A DNA stretch of 64,000 nucleotides, from assembly GCA_946902875.1 (NCBI GenBank), contig OX336343.1, positions 5,197,754-5,261,753 on the forward strand. Direction: 5' to 3'. A program made the translations under genes and the position numbers. The notes beneath the pieces were generated by a model. It was not told where the DNA came from. It saw only the letters and a list, made by a program, of their open reading frames with translations, and ran no database searches. This stretch comes from Nematopogon swammerdamellus. Taxonomy: Eukaryota; Arthropoda; Insecta; Lepidoptera; Adelidae. Below, one piece after another: positions 11,857 to 22,471 of the stretch. The first letter of the stretch is position 1, and every line of letters starts with the position of its first letter.

Positions 11857-12015
11857 TTCGGGCATGTGTTCAAAAAGGGTCAAGTGCGTAGTAACCGTAA
11901 CCGACGAGCATGCATGAAGAACATTATGAGAGTGGAAGAGGCGGCAGAGGTGTGTCAGGATCGTGGCACGTGGAGATCCGTTGTCTCTGCCTACCCCACC
12001 GGGAAACAGGCGTGA
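11857..12015 (+). pseudogene. RTE-type LINE, C-terminal end of the reverse transcriptase ORF
   Basis: An open frame of 52 codons plus TGA runs from FGHVFKKGQVR through EEAAEVCQDRGTWRSVVSAY to PTGKQA. The FGHV, A..DR..WR..V arrangement is the characteristic C-terminus of RTE-clade ORFs. The stop is followed at once by ATGGATGTATGTATGTAG, the short TATG microsatellite that ends many of these elements. Everything upstream is missing, so this is a 5'-truncated, non-functional copy. Confidence 0.75.
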
Positions 12016-14458
12016 CGCTATGGATGTATGTATGTAGTTTCTGCCTATATGTAATTTATATACGAAAAGTAATTTGACATTATACAAATTGTTCGAACCA
12101 CTTTGGTACCATTTTGGTAAGGCGTAAGACGTGTTTGATATGAATACTGATGTTTTAGTAAAATTCGTCAAAATATACGGTCCGGGTCGCCTCTCTCTTA
12201 CCCTCAAATATGGTTGAGGGAGGCGATGACGTCTGGCCCTGGCATGGCGTGATGCTCGTGAACGGGTGTTGTTTGTGGAGACTGGCCTGCTCCAATTGGC
12301 AGCATGTTATCTGAATTGTTACATATATCTGTATAATACCTTACCTGATTGTAAAATTATTTAACGCTTGACTAGGTACGATTAGTATCCTAATTTTATT
12401 AACCCATTGATAACTTGATACTTCAAACATTTTTATATTTATTATTTTAGATTTTTTGACAATTATACTACTTTGTGTATGCTTAATGTACTAACATGTG
12501 AGTTGATACAAATTACGTATCAAAGTTTGAAAAAGGCTCTTTACACCTGAATACCTGATACAGTTAATTTCTTCAAGGTCTTTGTAGTCAGGCAGGACTT
12601 TCGATAAACTGTAAGCGATATTATTATGTGGATAATCAATCACTAAAATATTTGTAACAATATTTATATAAAAAAAATACCCTGCGAAGTTTCTTGCTGG
12701 TTCTTCTTCGTGGGTGTAATCGAACCGGATAGAACAAATTGTGACAAGTTCGAGCGCAGTCTAACTAACTGCTATAAGAATGCTCCATAAAAAATTAACA
12801 GTATACCTAAACGAACAAAACACGCCTAATAAGCTTGTTATTCTTCACGTTTGCAATTATAAGCCAATAGTTCACCACATTCCACCGCGTTACTTTGGTT
12901 GGGCCCATTATGAATTTGATTCGGTGTTCGCCCTGAGTGGCGGTGCAGCGGCGCGCGGCGGATACGGCCGTGCACGCGGGGGGCGGAGGCAGAAAATCGC
13001 TCCACTAATTAGTGGCGGGTTCGACGACTCGAGCTGAGTAATTAGTGAAGTTTGTTGTTACTAATGTGTTGAGAGGCGTTTCTTTCTCGGCCGCCCCGCG
13101 CCGCGTCGCCCGTCGCGTCGCGTACGCAGCTGCGACTGTCTTTTGTTTCTGGTGTCATCGCCTCGACAACGACGAGGCGATAGCCCGCGATGTTCCCGAG
13201 GGCTACTGCTGCCTATACATTCCAATACTAAATGTATTAACACAAGAAAAGTACCCGACGCGACGAGACGTAATGCCCTCTTCATAATGAACATTTCCAT
13301 CCTCTTTGGAGTACCTACGACTAACGCCGGGCCTGCACAGGTTAATACACCAATGCCATCAGGCAGGAACATTACTTGCCATCAGGTATGGACTAAACTT
13401 TTGGTGTCCTCCCTTCCTGTTTCAACGACGCCGCCGTCTCGCGGCGTCTCGTCCCCTCCGAAGACTAAATTATTTTGTAGGTAGGGGAAGTGGAGATTTA
13501 TGAGTCCCTACTCCCATTCCCAGGAGTCCGAGCTTATCTGTTTATAGGGAATCGATATTGTATCGCTTGCTTCTTCAGATGTCGAGCTATATTTTCTTGG
13601 AGATGATGATGTGTCAGTCAGATCAGCAAAGCGGCGCGGGCGGCGGCGGCCGCCGATGGGACGCGGTGGTGACGACGAACGGCGCGGTGCTGCGGACGGA
13701 GGCCCGGCGACAGAGGCTAGGCGGTGCGCGTGTTGCATAAGCACTGGACGCGTGCGTGAGCGACTGGTATTAGAAATTTGCATCCTTGCCGACGCGTGCG
13801 CATCCGGTTTTGGAAACACCGCCTGTCTTTATAAGTAATAATAACTTAACGACGATCATTATGGAAGCAAAATATGTTTTCGATCGATACAAATGGGAAC
13901 GAGATAGGTAGTAAGGTCCCATGGACAGAAATGGAAACTATCGACTCTCCGTATGGCCGTGCAGAATTGAATTGCGATCCATTCGTCTATTACAAAATGC
14001 ACGAAGCACCAATACGTACCGTTACAGTACAGTACAGGACAGTAACGTTAGAAGTGCGTTCATTATCGTAAATCCGCGTAAATCATCGGATTGAAGTCGT
14101 CGGAGGCGATGATTCGGCGGTAAACTGCTATATTGGCTATTCGAAACTGAATGAGTCGGTCGGTCCAATCGAACGATGTTCGCAGATGAAAAGGAGTACG
14201 AGTGGATAGCAGACGACGCTCGCGTATTGCGTATTGTGTCAGAGAGGTATTGTCCTCTGTGTTACGTCGACTGGCGGCAGTGGCGGCCTACTGAACTCAT
14301 TCATCGCGTCCAGTGTGCAGTTCCGCCCGCTACACATCGGCGGGCATTCCGTCGCGAGGCCGCCGCCACTTCTATCTAATACCCTTGTTTGCTCAAATCT
14401 CGTAGAACCTTTATTCTTGTTAGAAAAACTTATCATCTACTAAACGATATTCTTTCTC
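12016..14458. other. GC-rich islands at 12.9-13.8 kb, no gene confirmed
   Basis: The patches at about 12935-13000, 13080-13200 and 13625-13760 are strongly GC-rich (GGCGGCGGCCGCCGATGGG and similar). Overlapping frames of 60-113 codons on both strands are low-complexity Arg/Ala/Gly products of this composition, with no recognisable domain. They may mark a promoter or untranslated first exons. The remainder is AT-rich and featureless by eye. Confidence 0.4.
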
Positions 14459-14900
14459 GATGAAAGTTACTTACTTTCTCTTCGAAAAGGTTTATCGTCT
14501 TCCTGAACGCAGTTCGGCCTTCGGCTCGCGCTCAGTTACTTACTTTTTTTTCTCTTTTTTTTTATGGAAACTGACACGGTTGGCCACATCACCTACAACA
14601 TCCGCGATGTCAACCCATAACACCGGGTGAACTAGGTGGCTAGGTGCCATGTCCGTGTTATTACTTTCATCTATCTAAGAAGGTTTATTGTCTTCCAGAA
14701 TGTAGCACGGTCTTCGGCCTCGCCCTGAGTTACTTACCTTCTTCGAGACGGTTTATTGTGATGTGATCGATATGCTTTCTCGAAGAAAGTAAGTCAGTAA
14801 GGGCGAGGCTGATAGACGAGATACGTTCGTGATCGGTATGCTTTCTCGAAGAAAGTAATTCACTAAGGGCGAGGCTGAATGCCGAGCTCCCTTCACGTAT
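14459..14900. repeat. Minisatellite E units in both orientations
   Basis: Plus-strand units at about 14459-14545 and 14688-14757 carry GAACGCAGTTCGGCCTTCGG or its decayed form. The units at about 14771-14900 are inverted (TCTCGAAGAAAGTAA, AAGGGCGAGGCTGA). A SINE-B 3' end is inserted between the plus-strand units. This is the same repeat as at the window start, so the unit spreads or is duplicated between loci about 14 kb apart. Confidence 0.75.
14555..14660 (-). mobile_element. SINE-B 3'-end fragment
   Basis: It begins on the + strand with a T-run and TATGGAAACTGACACGGTTG, the reverse complement of the SINE-B tail, followed by CACCTACAACATCCG and ATAACACCGGGTGAACTAGG. The head, the 5S-like block and the core are lost. 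It is inserted within minisatellite E units. Confidence 0.8.
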
Positions 14901-15619
14901 ACGATAAAATATCATTATAAGAATGTAAGTCAAGCAAATATAAACGAATGATGTATGTCGTTCGAATGATTCCATCCGGACAACGCGATGATGCTTCTCT
15001 GGTATGTTTGTCTGCTAAACACGCAATATTTAACATAAATATTTTAACTGTTCTCCATCATTGCGTGCAACAGGGCGGCTACATCCTGCCACCTAATAGG
15101 GAGAGGGAAGAGAATCATTATATCATCTAAAACGTGACGTCATATTTGTCCATGCTATAAATGATAGGGCGCACCAGTCCTTCCCTCATTCTTTTCCCGA
15201 ATGCCTCAGCGAATGCTCGTCCCGGCTTCTAGTCTCGATTTTCACGTGTGTATCAGTGACACAAGAAATGGCAGTGCATGGAGTCAGTGACGGCGTGCCG
15301 TGTGCGGTTTGGAAGATCCGCTAACTAACTAAACTACCTTCCGTCTAAACTAAGCTAACTTCTCAATGCTCACCGAATCGCGCATTAGAACAGTTTTTAA
15401 TTGTGCATCCTGGTTGTATCATCTGGAAAAAATGTAAGTAAGTAAATACAAACTTTTATAAATTTAACGACAATTTTTTAAAATAAAATTCAGAGTTAGA
15501 AAGAAAGAAAGAAAATGTTTATTGTTCTTACATATTAGAATACTTTCAAATGATCTCTGTTTCCCAATATAGGATATAAATAGTTTTTTGTAGCTTTACA
15601 AAAAATTTATAGATAATAC
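14901..15619. other. No gene recognised
   Basis: Mixed sequence with short frames only. A GAAAGAAAGAAAGAAA run lies near 15500. Nothing else was seen. Confidence 0.4.
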
Positions 15620-15895
15620 ACATGCACACGCTGTATCCCGACAATCGGGGTAAGCAGAGTAATCGGTTATGTGCTGCAAGTACTCTGGTAAATCGCAGCA
15701 CAACACCGACCACAACGTTTAGCATAGTATCCGGACAAGATAACTGTCAAGCAGTAAGGGTGAAAACCCACCTGCCGCATGACACGGTGGAAAGACCGTG
15801 CCAAGGTGAGAGGTGGCTAGCCTGTCGCTCTTTAGCACGGCATCATGTCCGTATCTCTTAGTCGCCTTTTATGCACGGTGAGAGATGCACTACAA
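15620..15895 (-). mobile_element. Interspersed repeat C, copy 3
   Basis: On the + strand: ATCCCGACAATCGGGGTAAG, CCACAACGTTTAGC, CCGTGCCAAGGTGAGAGGTG, CGCTCTTTAGCACGGCAT, GGTGAGAGATGCACTAC. This is the reverse complement of copy 1, nearly full length. It retains the A residues (T on this strand) that copies at 56.3 and 61.8 kb have lost. Confidence 0.78.
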
Positions 15896-16924
15896 TAATA
15901 ATTTGAAGTAAGGCTAACATTTAATGTTTGCGAAATAGTTTCAAAAATATTTTTATTCCAATGAGCTCTTCTCATTTTTATTAATGTTCATGTCATGTTC
16001 ACGTTATTAATTCATATTTATCCCGTAAATTTATGTTCTGTTTTATTTTAACAAACTTATGTCAACACATTCGTGTATAATATCAAACGATAGAATAGGA
16101 ACATTCCATGATTTACACGGTGTTGCAGTTGCACCCGTAATATTTTTAACTGACGTAAGGGGGTTATTCTATATGTGAAACTAAACAACTTCTGTGAAGA
16201 AAAACAAATTTTTGTAACAAAAAAAAAATATTTATTCCATACAAATTTTAAATACTTACATATTCTCAAAATATATGGAGAAATAAAATTTTTTTTTTAA
16301 TAAAAAAGTTGTAGAACAAAAGTTGTTCTATTTCACGTACAGAATGAACACCGTTTTACATACATAATTACTCGTATATAGGTAGCAATGCAATTTTCGC
16401 TAGAAATTATATCTACTTACCGTTTACTTCATGAACTTTTATTAATCGATATTGAACCAAGGTACTTTTTACTTTTTGAATCTTCAGCAAACCTGTAAAA
16501 ATGTTTTCTGGTTATAAAAGTGTTTGAACCATATCGTGTTGTGTAATGCTTGTGGGTAAAATAATCATTCGTGTTGTTTTTTAATCATTTTATTGAATTT
16601 GTATTTTTTATAGGTTTAGCTTAGTGTAAACAAATTTTAATTTATATTTTAATCATACACGTCATAGTTTTATGATCTTATTTATAGACTTACCTATAGC
16701 AAACTTTAAAACTTTGTTTTCCCTCAAATTCATTTCAAACGCAGATAAAAAGTCAAAGAAAAGAGTTACGAAAGTTACAAATTACAATTTTGTGCCTTCA
16801 ATTTGCTTCAAGTTCAGAAAGTCAAGTAAGTACTGATATCAAAGCAAAAAAATTAAAGTTGTAATTCGTCAACTTTCCCAGTCGTCCCAAAAATCTACAC
16901 CAAAAAAAAATTCTCCCGAATGCT

Positions 16925-17085
16925 AAATTTCAGTACGTTTGAAATTTTGATTTTTAATTTCAGATGGAACAAAAGCTGCTTCCGACGCCATTCGTTGAAA
17001 AGATTTTAATTTTGGAAATAATTCAGTGGTTGGGAGTTGGGACCATCAACCATTCACACACGCACACGCGGTCTGAGGAAACGAT
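16925..17085 (+). repeat. Direct repeat N, copy 1
   Basis: A segment with TTTTTAATTTCAG, then ATGGAACAAAAGCTGCT and CCGACGCCATTCGTT, through CATCAACCATTCACACACGC to GCGGTCTGAGGA. A diverged copy lies about 1.96 kb downstream. The pyrimidine-rich CAG followed by ATG resembles a splice acceptor and exon. The frame starting MEQKLLPTPF stays open for 77 codons here but breaks early in the other copy, so an exon is not supported. Confidence 0.6.
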
Positions 17086-17139
17086 TCCCTACTATTGCCC
17101 GCTATCAGAGACTTATACTGGCACACTATTTAAAAAAAA

Positions 17140-17482
17140 TAATTATATAATCCGCTATGGGTGGCTGAGTCACAGGGGCCAAAGTATATGCTTTTGACCA
17201 GCCAATATCACCTCCGAAAGGTTAGGTGCCATGGGGACTTCCCTTTTGATTGCTGACTACACAGCCGAGGCTGCTACGCGGCTATTTTACATCCAGTACA
17301 GTGGTACCAACCCAATAGGCTACAATTTCAGCCCACCACCTAGTAAGGGACAAAGGAAGGGAGAACAGTTTTACACCGGTTCCAAAGGGTAAAGGAGCAG
17401 CACGTACATTAAAAAAAAACTCATTTGGCTGGAATCGAACCTCGGCCTTTGAGATCAAGCGTCCAAGCCAAGACCGAGAAGA
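17140..17482 (-). mobile_element. SINE-A copy, near full length
   Basis: The minus-strand order is a decayed tRNA-like head (CCGAGGTTCGATTCCAGCC is box B), then the GTAAAACTG core, then the 3' part, ending in a TTATATAAT-flanked CCCATAGCGGATTATATAAT tail. The box A region is decayed. It lies beside SINE-B copy 2, which sits in the opposite half of the same repeat cluster. Confidence 0.8.
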
Positions 17483-17596
17483 CTAGCCGCCGCTTCAAAT
17501 ACATGTACCAAAAATCTTGGATATCTGGTCCATAACATCCAGTGCTGCATATCGGAGTCGACATCCTCATCTATGGCAGACCTAGTTTTGGTCGTG

Positions 17597-17918
17597 TTTT
17601 TTTTATGAACACTGACACAGTTGGCTACATCACCTACAACATCCGTGATGTCAGCCCATAACACCGGGTGAACTAGGTGCCATGTCAGTGCTTCCCTTCA
17701 TTCCATGTCGGCTACACTGAGCTGGACGGAAAACACGTACTATTTACATAGCCGTTTCATTTTCAGACCGACGACGTTTCATTCAGAAGAAGGGACCTAC
17801 AGTTTTAGGTACGTGTAATCCGAACCGCGGTCGAGCGGTCACCCATCCAAGTACTGACCGCGCTCAGGGTTGCCTAATAACAGTCGACCGATCGCACCAC
17901 TGAGCTCCAGAGGCTGAC
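17597..17918 (-). mobile_element. SINE-B, full-length copy with tRNA/5S chimeric head
   Basis: Read on the minus strand: GTCAGCCTCTGGAGCTCAGTG (tRNA box A-like GAGCTCAGTGG) is followed by CAACCCTGAGCGCGGTCAG and TACTTGGATGGGTGACCG, which resemble the A-box/intermediate/C-box control region of animal 5S rRNA genes. Then come GCGGTTCGGATTACACG (weak box B-like), AAAACTGTAGGTCCC (core), GAATGAAACGTCG, GTTTTCCGTCCAGCTCAGTG, ACACCGGGTGTT-type sequence, and a TTCATAAAAAAAA tail. Length is about 320 bp. It is inserted into a Penelope-like relic, whose coding frame resumes at the SINE 5' end. It has no ORF and must rely on a LINE for mobility. Confidence 0.85.
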
Positions 17919-18082
17919 ATAACTCTTACATAAATCTTACATGCTCTGATATGTTCTGAAGTCCGTTCTGTGACGCTGCGCATCGTTTGGCCGATGTAAG
18001 ATTTCCCACAGCTGCACGATATTTGGTAGACACCTGGCGACTGTTCTGTCAACCGCGGCGGAGGCAGCCGGGCACTCGCCAT
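17919..18082 (-). pseudogene. Penelope-like element GIY-YIG endonuclease fragment
   Basis: The minus-strand frame reads GVYQISCSCGKSYIGQTMRS then VTERTSEHIRACK. This has the G-x-Y ... CSCG..YIGQT.R....R..EH layout of the GIY-YIG endonuclease that sits at the C-terminus of Penelope-like retroelements. The fragment is cut off at its 3' side by the insertion of SINE-B copy 2. The upstream RT domain is not present. A GTTTCGGACTAGC stretch lies just upstream on the same strand. In the family this domain nicks target DNA for target-primed reverse transcription; this copy is dead. Confidence 0.75.
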
Positions 18083-18889
18083 GAAAATGGACGCACGCGC
18101 TAGTCCGAAACGTCGTCGGCCAAAATTACGTCATACCGCGAATACGAACCATGGTATCCCAAGTTTAACCAAGATTAAAGGGTTTAGATACACGGTGTCT
18201 GAAAAATGTTTTTAAGCTGACATATAAGTATGTGGTCTCAGTTTTAATAGTGATAACTCCAAAATGACAATTGTCCAGGAGAGTGATTTGAAAGTTAAAA
18301 AAATCCTGTAAATCATGAATTTCTACTTGCAAAATGTAATCTTTCATCTATTACTACTAAGCCAGTGAACATGTAAGTAGCCCTAAGTGAGTTAAAGCGG
18401 ACTTATCCATTTTATTATGTGAGATATATAAAAAAAAACACATCTCGGATCATTTGGTCAAAATAGTGATATCTTTTATTCTATTTTATTTGGGAAACAC
18501 ACAGTTATAATAAATGGGTATACAGTAATATAAGCATTAACCAATAAAGTTACCACTTAAATTGATACACTTAAAATAATAAAAATTATAGTATGGTAAT
18601 TATATTATTATTGGATCAAAATTTTATCAAAATATTCAAAATTACTATTTGGTTAGAACTTGATAATTATGTGATGTTATCACTATCTGACCAAATCTAA
18701 AAATGTAAAAACAGGAGATATTGGTTTTGGGCCGTTGTCGTAGAGACATTTCTACTCGTGATGGAGTTATCACGAACATACAAAAAAAAAAAAAAAATGT
18801 TTAGCCCAAACTGTATTAAAAACTAAAAATCGTCAAAAATGGAGTTATCACTATTAGACCAGTGACCACAGAAGTGTTTTATAGTCTAA
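18083..18889. other. AT-rich DNA, no gene
   Basis: The interval contains several variants of a GGTCAAAATAGTGATAT/TATCACTATCTGACCAAAT motif in both orientations (about 18450 and 18680), suggesting a decayed inverted-repeat element. No coding signal is seen. Confidence 0.4.
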
Positions 18890-19040
18890 TTTCAGTACAT
18901 TTGAAAATTTCATTTTTAATTTCAGATGGAACAAAAGCTGCTCCCGACGCCATTCGTTCAAAATATTTGAATGTTCGAAAGACTGAATTCAGTGGTCGGG
19001 AACATCAACCATTCACACACGCACGTGCGGTCTGAGGATG
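18890..19040 (+). repeat. Direct repeat N, copy 2
   Basis: It repeats the segment at 16925-17085, with the same TTTTTAATTTCAG, ATGGAACAAAAGCTGCT and CATCAACCATTCACACACGC blocks but several substitutions and small deletions. The frame seen in copy 1 terminates after about ten codons here. The two copies are parts of an unidentified repeat, not confirmed exons. Confidence 0.6.
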
Positions 19041-19122
19041 TCACCGAGCATACCTACGGTATGGTATGCTCTGTGGAGGATGCCATGTGCCAAGTAGCCC
19101 AGTGGATCTAGGCTTTGAGCTT

Positions 19123-19612
19123 TCATAAATTCATAATAATATTTTCTTTTTCTCGTTCGCTAGTGTATCCTTATAATTATGAAAGATTTACAGAGATGTT
19201 ACAGAAATTTGCAGTGCATTTTTTAAAAATCAGTTTTTTAAGTGCTCCTTCTCAACGGAAGAATATTAAAGAAAGATTTTTTTTTTTCAAAATGTTGCTA
19301 ATATTTGTATCGAAAAAATTCCGATAAGAAAAACACGAATTTTAGACTCAATAACGCACCAAGCGTTGTATTGTATATGAAGAAAAGGTAATGTTATTTA
19401 TATTAGAAAGACTTCATTCCTTTTTTACAGCTTAGATACAAATATCGCCAACATTTGGTAACAAAAAATCTTCCCTAATATTCTTCCGTTGAGAAGGAGT
19501 ACTTCAAAAGGATTTTTTTTTAAATGCACTGTTAAATTCTTTAAGATCTCTGAAAATCTAATTAATATATAAAGATACACAGAAAATAAGAACTTTATTA
19601 TGAATTAATGCA
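19123..19612. repeat. Long inverted repeat (foldback), about 190-bp arms
   Basis: The left arm (19123-19312) and right arm (19436-19612) are reverse complements along their length with moderate divergence. The best block is CTTCTCAACGGAAGAATATT on the left against its complement on the right near 19485. The loop is about 120 bp. A transcript through this locus would form a long double-stranded hairpin of the type processed by Dicer-2 in insects. Expression is not shown by the sequence. Confidence 0.8.
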
Positions 19613-19621
19613 AGCTTGACC

Positions 19622-20770
19622 CCTTTTTAGGGTTCCGTACCTCAAAGGAGGAAAAAAACGGAACCCTTATAGGATCACTTTGTTGTCCGTCTGTCTGTCT
19701 GTCTGTCTGTATGTCAAGACCTTTTTTCTCAGGAACGGCGGTAGAGGTATCAAGTTGAAATTAATATCAAATACTAAGGTCTACGTTGCCTGGGAGGCGT
19801 AGAAATTGTAAGCTTCTAAGTCACCGCAATCACTAGATACGGCCATTTAAGTCACATATTTTGGTACTGGTAAATCTAATCAAAACCTAACTAAGAAGCA
19901 AGCTCTTGCATCACAAGTAAAGGGAAAAATTCAAAATTAGTAAAGTAGTTTATGATGACATTGATGACATTAAATGATTTTAAATTTATTTTTTTATGTC
20001 AAGATCCTTTTCCTCAGGAAGAGATCAAGATATCAAATTGAAATTAATACGAAAAACTAAGATATACAATCTCTTTAAGGTGTAGAAAATGCAAGCTTCT
20101 AAATCAACGCAATCAGAAGATACGGCCATCTATGTCAGATTTGATACTCGCAAACTCACTCAAATCTAATCAAAACCTATAGGGGTATATGAAGCAAGGT
20201 CTCACAGCACAAGTAATGGAAAAAAATCCGAAAACTTTAAACTTGCAGTTATATGATATTGGAAAAAAAATCTTGGTTTGTATGTGAAGACCCTTTTTCT
20301 CAGGAACGGGTCAAGATATCAAATTTAAATTAATATGAAATACTAAGGTTTTCGATCCCTTTGAGGTATAGAAAATGCAAGCTTCTAAATCAACACGATT
20401 AAAAGATACGGACATGTATGTAAATTTTTAATACTCGCAAACTAACTCAAATCAAATCAAAACCTACAGGGTACTTCCCGTTGACTAAGCTAGCATAATG
20501 AAGTTTGGCAAGAAGCAAGGACTCACAGCACAAATAAAGGATAAATCCTAAAATAGTAAATTTGGAGTTATGTCATATAAAAAAGAAAATCGTATATTTC
20601 AACTACAAGAATGCCTAACAGTCAAACCATTGTTGTATGTAGTTTTTATTTTTACGTTTCGTGATTTTCAAAATAACAATAATTTTTGTATACATACATA
20701 ATACAAATATATTGTGTGACGGTACGGAACCCTCGCTGCGCGAGTCCAACTCGCACTTAGCGGCTTTTTT
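19622..20770 (+). mobile_element. Interspersed repeat H, copy 2, with three internal tandem units
   Basis: It starts with TTTTTAGGGTTCCGTACCTC, ACGGAACCCTTATAGGATCA and a GTCTGTCTGT run. It ends with GGTACGGAACCCTCGCTGCG, AGTCCAACTCGCACTTAGCG. The body holds three roughly 286-bp tandem units starting near 19712, 19997 and 20283. Each has GTCAAGA.CCTTTTTCTCAGG, AAATTAATAT.AAATACTAAG, AAGCTTCTAA and AGATACGG. No ORF is present. The internal tandem amplification is not seen in the other H copies of this window. Confidence 0.75.
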
Positions 20771-21338
20771 TCAAGCTTCAACCGCCGCCGGCCGGGCTGA
20801 AGGCTCATTTCAGAGCGCGGCCAGTGTTCTGGGTATCGCTTGGGGTGACGACGGTTTTACAATTGTGTAATTTTATTTACACGAAAAAAAATAATTAAGT
20901 ATTAGCGCTGATAATTCATGATATTATCGGCACCAACGACATCTTACAAGATATATAAGATATTTTTTTATTTCGATGGTCGGCACTAAATTTGAATGGC
21001 TATATCGAGTTACCGCCGCCTTTATAAGGAGTATTACGAGGAGTAGTATTATATTATAACGTATTAGCATTCAGGCAGCTCAAATCAGCAGTTTATTTAT
21101 ATCTAAATATTTTACATAATGTGGCCGGTTGCGCAAACAACTATTTTAACGCGTTTTCATTAACTTGCTTTCTTGTCTGTCTGTTTATCTGTTCGGTACA
21201 AATGCAATCGATTTTAAATTAACTTCCCAATGAGGTAGAAACTAGAAACTATAAAAATAGCTCAGAAATGAATGAGAAATAAACACACCAGACAAGGAGT
21301 GTATAAGAGCATTAACTCGCTTTCTAACATTTTTTAGT
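20771..21338. other. No gene recognised
   Basis: AT-rich DNA with a GC-rich patch (CCGCCGCCGGCCGGGCTGAA) near 20780-20825 next to the H element end. No domain-bearing frame. Confidence 0.4.
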
Positions 21339-21628
21339 CATGTCAGTGCTTCCCTTCGTTCGTCGTGCCGGCTACACTGAACTGAACGGAAAACACAAAC
21401 TATTTACATAGCCGTTTCAACCGACATTTCGTTCAGTGCTATGGTACCAACCCGGGCGGGATAAACCCTACCACCTAGTAAGGTAAGAAGCGAAGGGATC
21501 TACAGTTTTACGTGGAATCCAAACCACGGTCAGCCTCCAACGGTCGACCGGTCACCCATCCATCCACTGACCGCGCCCAGGTGTGCTTATGATCCGACCG
21601 ACCGCACCACTGAGCTACCGAGGCTGAC
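21339..21628 (-). mobile_element. SINE-B copy with 5S-like head, 3'-truncated
   Basis: The minus strand begins GTCAGCCTCGGTAGCTCAGT, GGTGCGGTCGGTCGGATC, then TGGGCGCGGTCAGTGGATGG ATGGGTGACCG (5S-like, partly changed) and GACCGTGGTTTGGATTCCAC (box B-like), then the core and ACGGCTATGTAAATAG. It stops at AGCACTGACATG, lacking the GGTGTTATGGGCTGACATC part and the A-tail. Box A (TAGCTCAGTGG) is a perfect match to the tRNA consensus. Confidence 0.83.
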
Positions 21629-21831
21629 CATGTCTATGCCATAATCTCATCAAGATGTTTAAAATTGATTTCAAAATTTTGCGGCGGCGGTAAAATTCAG
21701 CTTAGGCGGCGGAGGCGGCGGAAAGCCTGTGTGGCTTAACAATCGGGGCGCCTGCGGCGCGGCGCCCCTCTAACGCAGGGCTCCCAGGGCGCCCGCCTCG
21801 CTCGCCCCGCCCTTGAGACGGCCCTGTGGAG

Positions 21832-22193
21832 TAAGTTACTTTTTTTAATGAAATACTGCATTTGTAGACTCTACGTATGATACTAAAACTAAATTGACGA
21901 TTTTTAAAAATCTTTTCTGTATGTATGTATGTTCCTCCATAACTCTTAAACTGATGATCCGAATTCGATGAAACTTAGTAGTACATTTAACTATGACACA
22001 GGATCATAGGCTGTATACATATAAGTCAGTTCCGGTTACGCTAAGATATGGCTTTCATAACTACAAACCGAATTGTTCCGCGCGCCGCCGAAATAAAGGT
22101 ACGGTAGCGGGCTTAATATCGATGGGCTTAATTACTATCATCTTTTTACATACGAATTTAACGCGAGCGAAGCCTCGGGCAAAAGCTAGTAAG
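21832..22193 (+). mobile_element. Interspersed repeat G, copy 1
   Basis: It starts TAAGTTACTTTTTTTAATGA, runs through TTTTCTGTATGTATGTATG, CCATAACTCTTAAACTGATG, CAGTTCCGGTTACGCTAAG and CCGAATTGTTCCGCGCGCCG, and ends GCGAGCGAAGCCTCGGGCAA AAGCTAGTA. The same unit is inverted immediately downstream and recurs, heavily interrupted, at 32131-33298. There is no ORF; it is a non-autonomous element or relic of unknown parent. Confidence 0.72.
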
Positions 22194-22228
22194 TAATCAA
22201 TAAATCAAAAAAATTTAATAAAGTAGCT

Positions 22229-22470
22229 TTATCTTACTAGCTTTTGCCCGCGACTTCGCTCGCGTGAAATTCCTATTTAAAAAGAGAAAAGTAAGTAATC
22301 CCGCTACCGTACATTTATTTCGGCGCGCGGAACAATTCGGTTTGTATGAGAGCCACATTTTAGCGTAACTGGAACTGAATTTTATTTAGCCTATCCTGTG
22401 CCCGTATAGTAAAATGAGCTTGTACGAAGTTTCATTGAATTAGGATGATCGGTTTAAGAGTTATGGAGGA
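22229..22470 (-). mobile_element. Interspersed repeat G, copy 2 (inverted)
   Basis: It begins TTACTAGCTTTTGCCCGCGA and proceeds through CGGCGCGCGGAACAATTCGG and GTAACTGGAACTGAATTT to GGTTTAAGAGTTATGGAGGA. It faces copy 1 tail-to-tail with about 35 bp between, so the pair can fold on itself. SINE-B copy 4 abuts its far end. Confidence 0.72.
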
Positions 22471-22471
22471 G

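Noticed and set aside
12780..13840. Several 60-113-codon frames in GC-rich DNA
   Set aside because: Frames on both strands are low-complexity Arg/Ala/Gly products of GC richness; no motif.
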